Origin: Cupriavidus sp. P-10
GTDB lineage: Bacteria; Pseudomonadota; Gammaproteobacteria; Burkholderiales; Burkholderiaceae
Reading direction: 5' to 3'
Length of the DNA stretch: 64,000 nucleotides
Assembly: GCF_003402535.2 (NCBI RefSeq)
Contig: NZ_AP025171.1
Span: forward strand, 310,001 to 374,000
Below, one piece after another: positions 16,746 to 28,426 of this stretch. Position numbers and translations under genes: made by a program. The number at the start of each line of letters is the position of its first letter. The first letter of the stretch is position 1. The notes beneath the pieces are model-generated. The model searched no databases and was not told the DNA's origin. It was given only the letters and a program-made list of their open reading frames with translations.

Positions 16746-17831
16746 ATGAAGACCTACCGCATCGCGACCATCCCCGGAGACGGCATTGGCAAGGAAGTGG
16801 TACCCGCAGGCCGCCAGGTGATGGAAGCGCTGGCCGCCGCCGGCACCGATTTCCGCTTCGAGTTCGAAGACTTTGACTGGGGCGGCGACTACTACCGCCA
16901 GCACGGCGTGATGATGCCCGCCGACGGCCTGGACGCGCTGCGCGACAAGGATGCGATCCTGTTCGGCTCGGCCGGCGACCCGCATATCCCCGATCACATC
17001 ACGCTGTGGGGCCTGCGCCTGAAGATCTGCCAGGGCTTCGACCAGTACGCCAACGTGCGCCCGACCCGCATCCTGCCGGGCATCGACGCGCCGCTCAAGC
17101 GCTGCGCGCCGGAAGACCTGAACTGGGTGATCGTGCGCGAGAACTCCGAAGGCGAATACTCGGGCGTGGGCGGCCGCGTGCACCAGGGCCATCCGATCGA
17201 GGCGGCCACCGATGTCAGCATGATGACCCGCGTCGGCGTCGAACGCATCCTGCGCTTCGCCTTCAAGCTGGCGCAATCGCGTCCGCGCAAGCAGCTGACG
17301 GTGATCACCAAGTCCAACGCACAGCGCCACGCCATGGTGATGTGGGACGAGGTCGCGGTGCAGGTGGCCAAGGAATTCCCGGACGTTACCTGGGACAAGG
17401 AACTGGTCGATGCCGCCACCGCGCGCATGGTCAACCGCCCGAAGTCGCTCGACACCATCGTCGCCACCAACCTGCACGCCGACATCCTCAGCGACCTGGC
17501 CGCGGCGCTGGCCGGCAGCCTGGGCATCGCCCCGACCGGCAACATCGACCCGGAACGCCGCTATCCGTCGATGTTCGAGCCGATCCATGGTTCGGCCTTC
17601 GACATCATGGGCAAGGGCCTGGCCAACCCGGTCGGCACGTTCTGGTCGGTGGTCATGCTGCTGGAGCACCTGGGCGAGCACGCCGCGGCGCAACGCGTGA
17701 TGCAGGCGGTCGAGGCTGTTACCGCCAATCCCGCGCTGCATACCGGCGATCTGGGTGGCAAGGCCACCACCGCACAGGTGACGCAAGCCGTGTGCGAACT
17801 GCTGTCCGGCAAGCAAGCCAAGGCAGCCTGA
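16746..17831 (+). CDS. ttuC: tartrate dehydrogenase / D-malate dehydrogenase (decarboxylating)
   Basis: This 361-residue enzyme belongs to the isopropylmalate/isocitrate dehydrogenase superfamily. It oxidises tartrate or D-malate with NAD and Mn2+, and meso-tartrate can be converted to D-glycerate. Active-site residues are seen at Y138 (SEGEYSG), K189 (ITKSN), and the metal aspartates D222, D246 and D250 (NLHADILSD). The start MKTYRIATIPGDG is at ATG 16746 after an AGGAGA site. The downstream genes for glycerate 2-kinase, enolase and pyruvate kinase favour the tartrate-to-glycerate role over plain D-malate oxidation. Confidence 0.9.
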   Translation: MKTYRIATIPGDGIGKEVVPAGRQVMEALAAAGTDFRFEFEDFDWGGDYYRQHGVMMPADGLDALRDKDAILFGSAGDPHIPDHITLWGLRLKICQGFDQYANVRPTRILPGIDAPLKRCAPEDLNWVIVRENSEGEYSGVGGRVHQGHPIEAATDVSMMTRVGVERILRFAFKLAQSRPRKQLTVITKSNAQRHAMVMWDEVAVQVAKEFPDVTWDKELVDAATARMVNRPKSLDTIVATNLHADILSDLAAALAGSLGIAPTGNIDPERRYPSMFEPIHGSAFDIMGKGLANPVGTFWSVVMLLEHLGEHAAAQRVMQAVEAVTANPALHTGDLGGKATTAQVTQAVCELLSGKQAKAA

Positions 17832-17902
17832 GCGGACGCACCGCGGCACGAAGCGCCCGGCCTGAGCCGGGCCAGATCCAGCGGGCTTCCTTGCCCGCAC
17901 CA

Positions 17903-17946
17903 ACTCCCGGGCCTGACAAGCAGCCACCCAGAGCTGCCCCGGGAGT
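17903..17946. repeat. inverted repeat ACTCCCGGG...CCCGGGAGT in the leader of dctA
   Basis: Nine-bp arms at 17903-17911 and 17938-17946 enclose a 26-nt loop in the 162-bp gap between the dehydrogenase and transporter genes. It could be an mRNA hairpin that stabilises or attenuates the transcript. There is no U-run after it, so it is not a classical terminator. Confidence 0.5.
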
Positions 17947-17993
17947 GCTTTGCCTGACAAAACAGCGAATCACCGAATCAGCAGGAGACAGCC

Positions 17994-19358
17994 ATGATTC
18001 AGAAGCTCCTAGGCAAGCTCTACGTCCAGGTATTGCTAGGCGTCAGCGCCGGCATTGCGCTGGGCGTGTGGGCGCCCGACATCGGCAGCGACCTCAAGCC
18101 GCTTGGTGACGTGTTCATCAAGCTCATCAAGATGGTGTTCGCGCCGATCATCTTCGCGACCGTGGTGCTCGGCATCGCGCGCATGGAGAACATGAAGGAG
18201 CTCGGGCGCGTCGGCGTGCGGGCCCTGATCTATTTTGAAGTGCTGTCGACCTTCGCGCTGGCGCTGGGGCTGCTGGTCGTCAACCTGGTCCAGCCGGGGC
18301 AGGGGATGAACGTCGATCCCGCGCACCTGGACACCAAGGCCATCGCCAGCTACACGCATGCTGCAGAGAAGCCGCACTCGTTCATCGATTTCCTGATGAA
18401 CCTGGTGCCCACCAGCATCATCGATGCGCTCGCCAAGAACGACATCCTACAGATCCTGGTGTTCGCCACGCTGTTCGGCATCGCGCTGTCGCATATCGGC
18501 GCGCGCGCCAAGCCGGTGGTGGACTTCCTGGATTCCTTTACGCACGGCATCTTCACGGTGGTCGGCATGATCATGCGCCTGGCGCCGATTGCCGCGTTCG
18601 GCGCGATGGCCTTTACCGTGGGCAAGTACGGGCTGGGCTCGGTGGTGTCGCTGGGCAAGCTGATGGGCACCATGTACATCACGTGCTTCCTGTTCGTGGT
18701 GATCGTGCTGGGCGGGGTAGCCAGGGTCTCGGGCTTCAGCCTGTGGAAGTTCCTGAAATACATCCGCGACGAGCTGTTCACGGTGCTCGGCACGAGTTCG
18801 TCGGAATCGGTGGTGCCGCAGCTGATGCGCAAGCTGGAAAACGCCGGCGTATCCAAGCCCGTGGTTGGCCTGGTGGTGCCGTCCGGCCTGACCTTCAACC
18901 CCGATGGCCAGTGCATCTACTACACCATGGCCGCGATCTTCGTGGCGCAGGCGACCAACACGCCGCTGACCATGACCGACCAGCTGGTGGTGCTGGGCGT
19001 GCTGCTGTTGACCTCCAAGGGCTCGGCGGGCGTGACCGGTTCGGGCTTTATCACGCTGGCGGCGACGCTGGCCTCGATGGGCAAGATCCCGGTGGCCGGC
19101 ATGGTGCTGCTGCTCGGCGTGGACCGCTTCATGTCGGAAGCGCGCGCCATCACCAATACCATCGGCAATGCGGTCGGCACGCTTGCCATCGCCCGCTGGG
19201 TCGGCGCGGTCGACCGGCAGCAGCTGGCAGATGCGCTGGACGGCAAGCTCGATGACGACGCCGAGGCGCAAGTTGCCACGGCAGCAGCCACGGACGGCGC
19301 GCCCGCTGCGTCGAGCCTGGCCCGCGTTGGCGACGCGCACGCTTCGCTGATGCACTGA
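17994..19358 (+). CDS. dctA: C4-dicarboxylate:cation symporter (DctA family)
   Basis: This 454-residue inner-membrane transporter belongs to the DAACS family. It shows the serine-rich motif TSSSES, the substrate-binding GLVVPSGLTFNPDGQCIYY segment and the SKGSAGVTGSGF motif. It brings in C4-dicarboxylates by Na+ or H+ symport. It sits between the tartrate dehydrogenase and glycerate kinase genes, where ttuB (an MFS carrier) stands in Agrobacterium vitis, so it probably imports tartrate or malate here. The ATG at 17994 follows AGGAGA. Confidence 0.93.
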   Translation: MIQKLLGKLYVQVLLGVSAGIALGVWAPDIGSDLKPLGDVFIKLIKMVFAPIIFATVVLGIARMENMKELGRVGVRALIYFEVLSTFALALGLLVVNLVQPGQGMNVDPAHLDTKAIASYTHAAEKPHSFIDFLMNLVPTSIIDALAKNDILQILVFATLFGIALSHIGARAKPVVDFLDSFTHGIFTVVGMIMRLAPIAAFGAMAFTVGKYGLGSVVSLGKLMGTMYITCFLFVVIVLGGVARVSGFSLWKFLKYIRDELFTVLGTSSSESVVPQLMRKLENAGVSKPVVGLVVPSGLTFNPDGQCIYYTMAAIFVAQATNTPLTMTDQLVVLGVLLLTSKGSAGVTGSGFITLAATLASMGKIPVAGMVLLLGVDRFMSEARAITNTIGNAVGTLAIARWVGAVDRQQLADALDGKLDDDAEAQVATAAATDGAPAASSLARVGDAHASLMH

Positions 19359-19368
19359 GGGGCGCACC

Positions 19369-20657
19369 GTGACCATGCCATCGACCGATCCCAACCAACT
19401 GCTGCGGCGCATGTTCGACGCGGCCATTGCCGCGGCGCAGCCGGCCCGCACGCTGGCGCGTCACCTGCCCGCGCCGCCGCGCGGCCGCACCATCGTCATC
19501 GGTGCGGGCAAGGCCTCGGCGGCCATGGCCGCCGCGCTGGAAGCCGCGTGGCCTGGCGCGTTAGAGGGACTGGTAGTGACGCGCTACGGCTACGCGGTGC
19601 CTTGCTCGCGTATCGAGATCGCCGAAGCCGCGCACCCGGTGCCGGACGATGCCGGGCTGGCCGCCTCGCGCCGCATGCTTGAACTCGTGTCCGGCCTTAA
19701 CGAGGACGACCTGGTGATCTGCCTGATCTCCGGCGGCGGCTCGTCGCTGCTGCCGTTGCCGCTGGCCGGCATCACGCTCGACGACAAGCAGCAGGTGAAC
19801 CGCGCGCTGCTCAAGTCGGGCGCGACCATCTCCGAGATGAACTGCGTGCGCCGCCACCTGTCCGCGGTCAAGGGCGGCAGGCTGGCCGCCGCGTGCTATC
19901 CGGCGCAGGTGCTGAACCTGCTGATTTCCGATGTGCCGGGCGACGATGCCATCGACGTCGCCTCCGGCCCGACCGTTCCCGACCCGACCACGTGCGCCGA
20001 TGCGCTGGCGATCGTCAGGCGCTACGCCATCGACCTGCCCGCCCATGTGCTGGCCGCGCTGCAGTCCGATGCGGCCGAGACGCTCAAGCCCGGCGACCCG
20101 CGCCTGCCGCGCATCCGCACCGAGTGGATCGCCACGCCGCGGCTGGCGCTGGAGGCCGCCGCGCAAGTGGGCCGCGACGCCGGCTATGCGGTGCATGTGC
20201 TCGGCGACGCCATCGAAGGCGAGGCCCGCGATGTCGGCAAGGTGCTGGGCGGCATCGCGCTGGCAGCGGCTAGACACGGCCAGCCCTTTGCCGCGCCGTG
20301 CGTGCTGCTGTCCGGTGGCGAGACCACCGTCACCGTGCGCGGCAGCGGCCGCGGCGGACGCAATGTCGAGTTCCTGCTGTCGCTGGCACTGGCCCTGCGC
20401 GGCGAGGCTGGCGTCCATGCCATCGCCGGCGACACCGACGGCGTCGACGGGCAGGAAGAGATCGCCGGCGCGATGATCGGCCCCGACACGCTGGACCGCG
20501 CCTGGCGCGCCGGCCTGAACCCGCAGGACGCGCTGGCCGCCAACGACGGCCACGGATTTTTCGAGGCGCTGGGGGACGCGGTCGTGACCGGCCCCACGCT
20601 GACCAATGTCAATGACTTTCGCGCGATCTTGCTGACGCGCGCTTCCGGAGCCAACAC

Positions 20658-20661
<4 letters not shown>
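19369..20661 (+). CDS. ttuD: glycerate 2-kinase, MOFRL family (TtuD/GckA)
   Basis: The protein has about 430 residues, with an N-terminal DUF4147 domain (GAGKASAAMAAALE, then LISGGGSSLLPLP and KGGRLAAACYPA) and a C-terminal MOFRL domain (SGGETTVTVRGSGRGGRN and AGDTDGVDG). These enzymes phosphorylate D-glycerate to 2-phosphoglycerate. Older annotations call ttuD a hydroxypyruvate reductase. Having enolase and pyruvate kinase directly downstream supports the kinase reading. Start codon GTG 19369 or ATG 19375; both follow a GAGGGG site. It overlaps the pyruvate kinase gene by ATGA. Confidence 0.9.
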
Positions 20662-23374
<2,713 letters not shown>

Positions 23375-23466
23375 TGGCCGGACAGCAACCGGGCCCAGCA
23401 ACCGGCCCGGCAACCGACAGACAAGCCAGCAAGGCTTGCTGAAAACCATCAGACAGGAGACAAGAC

Positions 23467-24453
23467 ATGCGTGCAACCGACTTTCTGCGCCGCGTTTCGG
23501 CATTGACCGTGGCCGCTGCCGGCCTCGCCCTCAGCGGTGCTGCCATGGCGCAAGCGTGGCCAGCCAAGCCCATTACCCTGGTCGTGCCGTTCCCTTCGGG
23601 CGGCACCACCGACGTGCTCGCGCGCGCGCTGGGCGACCAGCTCTCCAAGAGCCTCGGCCAGCCGGTGATCGTCGAGAACCGTCCCGGCGCCGGCGCCACC
23701 GTCGGCGCCGACTATGTCGCCAAGAACAAGCCGGACGGCTACACGCTGCTGATGGGCGCGGTGCACCACACCATCGCCACCAGCGTGTACAAGAAGCTGC
23801 CCTACAGCTTCGAGAAAGACCTCGCGCCGGTGGCCCCGGTGGCGATGGTGCCCAATGTGCTGGCGATCAACGCGGCCAGGACGCCGGCCAGGAACGTCAG
23901 CGAACTGGTGGCGCTGGCCAAGCGCGCCTCGCCCGAGTTCGCCTACGGTTCCAATGGCAATGGCACCGCGCAGCACCTGATCGGCACGCAGTTCCAGGCC
24001 GCCACCGGCGCGCCGCTGCTGCACGTGCCTTACAAGGGCAGCGGGCCACTGACGACCGACCTGCTGGGCGGGCAGGTGACCATGTCGTTCGACACGCTGA
24101 CGCCGGTGCTGCAGCACATCAAGTCGGGCAAGCTGCGCGCGCTGGCGGTGACCACGGCGAAGCGTTCGACCGTGCTGCCGGACGTGCCCACGCTGGAAGA
24201 GGCCGGCCTGAAGGGCTTCGACATCGGCACGTGGTTTGGCGTGATGGCGCCGGTCGCCACGCCGGAACCGATCGTGACGCGCCTCAACGCCGAGATCGTC
24301 AAGATCGTGAAGTCGCCGGATTTCCAGCAGCGCATGCAGGCCATCGGTGCCGAGCCGATGACCAGCACGCCGAAGGAATTCGCGCGCCGCATCCAGGATG
24401 AGACGGTGAAGTTCGCGAAGCTGGTGAAGGACGGGAAGGTGACGATCGAGTGA
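23467..24453 (+). CDS. Bug/TctC-family periplasmic solute receptor
   Basis: This 328-residue protein has a Sec signal peptide ending at AMAQA (about residue 30). It then shows the Bug hallmarks: [42 protein letters not shown] and LLHVPYKGSGPL. Bug proteins bind carboxylates or aromatic acids and deliver them to TctAB or act as sensors. It follows enolase by 92 bp with an AGGAGA site, so it probably belongs to the tartrate operon. No tctA or tctB gene lies nearby. Confidence 0.93.
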   Translation: MRATDFLRRVSALTVAAAGLALSGAAMAQAWPAKPITLVVPFPSGGTTDVLARALGDQLSKSLGQPVIVENRPGAGATVGADYVAKNKPDGYTLLMGAVHHTIATSVYKKLPYSFEKDLAPVAPVAMVPNVLAINAARTPARNVSELVALAKRASPEFAYGSNGNGTAQHLIGTQFQAATGAPLLHVPYKGSGPLTTDLLGGQVTMSFDTLTPVLQHIKSGKLRALAVTTAKRSTVLPDVPTLEEAGLKGFDIGTWFGVMAPVATPEPIVTRLNAEIVKIVKSPDFQQRMQAIGAEPMTSTPKEFARRIQDETVKFAKLVKDGKVTIE

Positions 24454-24496
24454 TTGCGCGGGTCAGGGCGACACGCTGTCAACAGGCGAGTGGTTT

Positions 24497-24527
24497 GCTC
24501 CCCTCTCGCGCAAGCGGGAGAGGGAGC
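24497..24527. terminator. bidirectional hairpin between convergent genes
   Basis: GCTCCC...CTCTCGCG and CGGGAGAG...GGAGC pair across a CAAG loop. The hairpin sits 44 bp after the Bug gene on the plus strand and 29 bp before the end of the convergent Bug gene. It is the same CCCTCTC-type palindrome seen at 9050-9188. Confidence 0.65.
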
Positions 24528-24555
24528 ACACACAGCATCCTCCCCAGAAGCCAGC

Positions 24556-25545
24556 TCAATCCGGCTTGATCTGCGCCCGCGCGATGATCGGCTTCCAGCG
24601 CTGCTGCTCCTGCGCGATAAACCGCGCAAATTCCGCCGGCGTATTGCCAACCACGATGGCCGCATCCGCACTCAGCCGTTCGACCGAGCTGGCACCCTTG
24701 ACCGCCTTGATGGTCGCATCCGCCAGCTTGTCCGCGGCCGCCTGCGGCAGCGTCGCGGGCGCGAGCAACCCATACCATTGCGTCATCTCGAAGCCGGGAT
24801 AGCCTTGCTCGGCCACCGTTGGCACATCCGGCAGCTGCGGAATGCGCTGCGTGGTGCCGGTGGCAATGCAGCGCACCTTGCCGGTCTTGATGAACTGCAG
24901 GATCGCGGGCGCACCCACTGCCGCCGCTTCCAGCCGGCCGGAAAGCAGGTCAGTAATCTGCGGGCCGCTGCCCCGGTACGGCACGTGCGTGATGAAGGTG
25001 CCGGTCGCCGCCTTCAGGTACTCGAACGCCAGGTGCCCGGCGCTGCCGTTGCCGGCCGAGCCGTAGTTGAGCTTGCCAGGCTTGCTCTTGGCCAGCGCCA
25101 CGAATTCCTTCAGGTTTTTCGCCGGCACGTCGGGATGCACCACGTACAGGCTCGGCACCTTGGACAGCAGCGAGATCGGGCGGAAATCCTTGATCGGGTC
25201 GTAGGGCAGCTTGGGGAAGATGAACGGGTTCACCGCCAGCGTGCCGATATGGCCCAGGATCAGCGTGTGGTTGTCTTCGGCGCGCGCCACTTCGCCCATG
25301 GCGATATTGCCGGCGGCGCCCGGCTTGTTTTCCACGAAGACCGACACGCCCAGCAGCTTGGTCAGTTCCGCCGCGGTGGAGCGCGCGACGATTTCCGAAC
25401 TGCCGCCCGGCGCGAACGGCACCACCAGCCGGATCGGCTTGGACGGCCATGCCTGGGCGCGGGCGAGCGTGGGGAAGAGGGCGCTGGCGCCGAATGCCGC
25501 GGTCGCTTGCAGCAACTGGCGGCGGGTGGGATTGATGCGGGTCAT
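24556..25545 (-). CDS. Bug/TctC-family solute receptor with twin-arginine leader
   Basis: This 329-residue Bug receptor has an N-terminus NPTRRQLLQATAAFG, which contains an RR pair followed by a hydrophobic segment ending ARAQA. This suggests Tat rather than Sec export. Typical motifs are WPSKPIRLVVPFAPGGSSEIVAR, FVENKPGAAGNIAMG and THVPYRGSGPQITD. It is the last gene of a GntR-Bug-Bug operon. The ligand is unknown, perhaps the substrate of the amidohydrolase at 27566. Confidence 0.93.
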   Translation of the reverse strand: MTRINPTRRQLLQATAAFGASALFPTLARAQAWPSKPIRLVVPFAPGGSSEIVARSTAAELTKLLGVSVFVENKPGAAGNIAMGEVARAEDNHTLILGHIGTLAVNPFIFPKLPYDPIKDFRPISLLSKVPSLYVVHPDVPAKNLKEFVALAKSKPGKLNYGSAGNGSAGHLAFEYLKAATGTFITHVPYRGSGPQITDLLSGRLEAAAVGAPAILQFIKTGKVRCIATGTTQRIPQLPDVPTVAEQGYPGFEMTQWYGLLAPATLPQAAADKLADATIKAVKGASSVERLSADAAIVVGNTPAEFARFIAQEQQRWKPIIARAQIKPD

Positions 25546-25612
25546 GCGGGTCTCCGTGAGTATCCAGTCGTCGTTGTCGTGGTCGTTGCGGCGCGGTTGG
25601 CGATGCCGGCGA

Positions 25613-26599
25613 TCATTCGGGCTTGACGTTGCCGTCCTTGATCACCTTGGCCCAGAGCCGGGCCTGGCCGTCGATGAACTGCTGCGCCTGTGCCGGCGGC
25701 GCGCCTACCACCTCGCCGCCCAGTTCGGTGACGCGCTGCCGCGTCTCGGGGCTGTGCATGACCTTCTGCAAAGCCTCGGCAAGTTTTGCGACGATCGGCT
25801 CGGGCGTGGCCGCCGGCAGGAAGGCCGCGTTCCACTCATAGACTTCATAGCCGGGCACGCCGGCCTCCTGCATCGTCGGCACGCCCGGCAGCGCGCTGGT
25901 GCGCTGGTGGCTGGTGACCGCCAGCGGCTTGAGCTTGCCGGCCTTGATGTGCTGCAGGCTCGATGCAACGTTGGCGAAGAACAGCGGCACCTGCCCGGCG
26001 ATGACGTCTGTCATGGCGGGACCGCCGCCCTTGTACGGCACGTGCAGCAGGTCCACCCCCGCGCGCTGCTCGAACAGCACGCCGGCCAGGTGCTGCGCCG
26101 AGCCATTGCCGGAGGAGGCAAATGCCACCGAACCAGGCTTCTGCTTCGCCATCGTCAGCACGTCGGCGACCCTGGTGGCCGGGAAGCTGGCCGTGGAAAC
26201 CAGCACGTTGGGATAGCGCGCCAGCACGCCGACGGGCTTGAACGCCTTGGCCGGATCGTAGGGCAGCCTGGCATAGAGGCTGGGATTCACGGCGTAGGAA
26301 GAGGCATCGACCATCACCGTGTAGCCGTCCGGCGCCGCCTTGGCGACATAGGCAGCGCCGATCTGGCCGCCGGCGCCGGGGCGGTTCTCCACCACCACCG
26401 ACTGGCCGAGTTCACGGCCGAGTCCCGGCGCGATCAGCCGTGCCATCAGGTCGGCGCCGCCGCCCGGCGGATACGTGACCACGATGGTGATGGGCCGCGA
26501 CGGCCAGGTGGCCGCGCTCTCGGCGGCCTGCGCCGGCGCAAGTTGCAGCAGGATGCCGGCGGCGCCAATGGCCGCGGCCATCGCCTTGGTGGAATGCAT
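25613..26599 (-). CDS. Bug/TctC-family solute receptor
   Basis: This 328-residue Bug receptor starts at ATG 26599 (MHSTKAMAAAIG) after an AGGAGA site. A longer frame upstream would put a charged stretch before the signal peptide. The signal peptide ends near AQAAE. Motifs: WPSRPITIVVTYPPGGGADLMAR, VVENRPGAGGQIGAAYVA and LLHVPYKGGGPAMTD. It lies between the GntR gene and a second Bug gene on the same strand. Confidence 0.93.
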   Translation of the reverse strand: MHSTKAMAAAIGAAGILLQLAPAQAAESAATWPSRPITIVVTYPPGGGADLMARLIAPGLGRELGQSVVVENRPGAGGQIGAAYVAKAAPDGYTVMVDASSYAVNPSLYARLPYDPAKAFKPVGVLARYPNVLVSTASFPATRVADVLTMAKQKPGSVAFASSGNGSAQHLAGVLFEQRAGVDLLHVPYKGGGPAMTDVIAGQVPLFFANVASSLQHIKAGKLKPLAVTSHQRTSALPGVPTMQEAGVPGYEVYEWNAAFLPAATPEPIVAKLAEALQKVMHSPETRQRVTELGGEVVGAPPAQAQQFIDGQARLWAKVIKDGNVKPE

Positions 26600-26659
26600 G
26601 AAACGGTCTCCTCGGATGCGGATCGAGTATCGGATGGCTAGCGGATAGCTAGCCAACAG

Positions 26660-27409
26660 CTAGCGGATGTCCGCGGTATAGCGAAATGCGAAGGCATCGC
26701 CCCGAGTCAGCCGGTATTCGATGCAGGTGCCGCGCAGGTCGAAGGCTTGCCGGGTCACCACCGCGCATGGGTGCGCATCGGGCAGTTCCAGCAACTCGGC
26801 CTCGTCATGCGCCAGCGTGCGGAAGGTGACCTCGTCGACGGCGCGGTGCACGGTGATGCCGCACTGGCTGCCGAGCAGCGGATACAGCAGGTCGCCCCAT
26901 TCCCACACCGGCAGCTGCTGCAGCGCTTCGCAGCGCGGCAGCGGCAGCCAGATCGATTCCAGCAGGCGCGGCTTCTCATCCAGCCAGCGGCGGCGCGTGA
27001 TCGCCAGGCCGTGCGATCCGGACGGCAGTTCGAAGCGCTCCGCCATGGCCTTGTCCAGGCGCACGGCGCGGCACGACAGGATTTCCGAGCGCGGCACCGT
27101 GGTCGCGCCGTCAGCGCCGCCGAAGCGGAAGAAACGCATCAGGCTGGCACCGGTCAGTCCCTTGCGCACAAAGGTGCCCCGGCCCTGCACGCGTTCCAGC
27201 AGCCCTTCCTGTACCAGCACGGCGATCGCCTGGCGGATCGTTCCCAGCGCGATGCCGAACTCCCTGGCCAGCGCGCCCTCGGCCGGGATCGCCTCGCCCG
27301 GTGGCCAGTCGCCGGAAATAATCCGCGCCTGGAGCTGTGCGGCGATCTGGCCATATCGGCTCAGGCCGGCCGCGCTGGTGATTTTCTGAAGCAGGTCGTT
27401 ATCTGCCAT
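26660..27409 (-). CDS. GntR/HutC-family regulator (UTRA effector domain)
   Basis: This 249-residue regulator has an N-terminal winged helix (about 17-85: RIISGDWPPGEAIPAEGALAREFGIALGTIRQAI, then GRGTFV) and a C-terminal UTRA domain of the HutC type. It is first in an operon with two Bug genes and is divergent from the amidohydrolase gene across 156 bp. That gap contains the palindrome at 27466-27479. It probably represses both directions until a pathway metabolite binds. Confidence 0.92.
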   Translation of the reverse strand: MADNDLLQKITSAAGLSRYGQIAAQLQARIISGDWPPGEAIPAEGALAREFGIALGTIRQAIAVLVQEGLLERVQGRGTFVRKGLTGASLMRFFRFGGADGATTVPRSEILSCRAVRLDKAMAERFELPSGSHGLAITRRRWLDEKPRLLESIWLPLPRCEALQQLPVWEWGDLLYPLLGSQCGITVHRAVDEVTFRTLAHDEAELLELPDAHPCAVVTRQAFDLRGTCIEYRLTRGDAFAFRYTADIR

Positions 27410-27465
27410 CGGTGGTTTGCGATCGGTTGTCCGTCGGTCTGGAGTCGTGCTAGATTGTCGTTTAT

Positions 27466-27479
27466 GTCCTCTAGAGGAC
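27466..27479. promoter_or_regulatory. palindromic operator GTCCTCTAGAGGAC
   Basis: A perfect 14-bp palindrome lies in the divergent gap between the GntR and amidohydrolase genes. GntR-family operators typically begin with GT and end with AC around a short dyad, as here. An ACTAG/CTAGAA-like AT-rich context on both sides fits overlapping promoters. Confidence 0.72.
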
Positions 27480-27565
27480 TAGAATACTAACGCGGGCCTG
27501 GTTCCCCTATCCGGGATTACCCGCGGGACACAGCAGGGCAGACCAGGGCAGACCAGGGCAGACAG

Positions 27566-28426
27566 ATGAATCAACCCGCAACGCCGGTGGTGGACTGCCA
27601 CTTCCATATCTTCGGGGCCGGCACGGCAGCGCCGTACGCCCGCTATCGGCCCCCGTATGCCGCCACGCTGGCGGCCTGGCTGCAGTTGGCCGGGGCGCTC
27701 GACGATCCGTTCGGGGTGGTGGTGCAGACCAGCTTCCTCGGCACCGACAACACCGCGCTGCTAGCGGCGCTGCGCGCCATGCCGGGGCGATTGCGTGGCG
27801 TCGCGGTGGTCGATCCCGACGTATCCGATGAGGCATTGCGCGAGCTGGACGATGCCGGCGTGCGCGGCATCCGGCTGAACCTCTACCGTGATGCCGGTTG
27901 GCGGCGTATCGATACCGCGCCCTGGCGCGCGCTGTTTGCGCGTATCGCCGCGCTGGGCTGGCATGTCGAACTCCATACCGACAATGGCGACGGCAGCATG
28001 GTGCTGGCCGCGCTGGATATCGCGCTGGATGCCGCGCTGGGCGAGGGGGATGTACCGGTGGTGCTGGACCATTTCGGCAGGCCGGGCGCCGCGGGCGTGG
28101 CGGATCCGGTGTTCGACGTAGCCGCTGCAGTGCGCCAGCGCCGGCAAGTATGGGTCAAATGCAGCGCCCCATACCGGCTGGTGGCGCCGCAGGCGTGGCG
28201 CGAACTGGCGCAGCGGTGGCTGGAGGTGGCCGGTGCCGATCGGTTGCTTTGGGGCAGCGACTGGCCGTGGACCAATCATGAATCCGCGGAGCGGGCGGGG
28301 GAATGCAGCGAGCTCAGCCGCTGGCCCGGCAACGCGCCGGCGGATGCTTCGCCGAGCGCTGCGCTGCGCTGGCGCAATGCCGCGGCGCTGTACGGGTTTG
28401 AGATCGCGCCAGCGGCGGCGGATTAG
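27566..28426 (+). CDS. amidohydrolase-2 family (TIM-barrel) hydrolase/decarboxylase
   Basis: This 286-residue TIM-barrel metal enzyme belongs to the amidohydrolase-2 group. Metal ligands are H12 and H14 (VDCHFHIFG), a mid-protein VLDHFGRPG histidine and the late Asp in LLWGSDWPW. Relatives hydrolyse lactones (for example 2-pyrone-4,6-dicarboxylate lactonase) or decarboxylate aromatic acids. Its neighbours are a divergent GntR and two Bug receptors, so it probably acts on an imported organic acid or lactone. It overlaps the convergent DUF2894 gene by 4 bp at its 3' end. Confidence 0.85.
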   Translation: MNQPATPVVDCHFHIFGAGTAAPYARYRPPYAATLAAWLQLAGALDDPFGVVVQTSFLGTDNTALLAALRAMPGRLRGVAVVDPDVSDEALRELDDAGVRGIRLNLYRDAGWRRIDTAPWRALFARIAALGWHVELHTDNGDGSMVLAALDIALDAALGEGDVPVVLDHFGRPGAAGVADPVFDVAAAVRQRRQVWVKCSAPYRLVAPQAWRELAQRWLEVAGADRLLWGSDWPWTNHESAERAGECSELSRWPGNAPADASPSAALRWRNAAALYGFEIAPAAAD

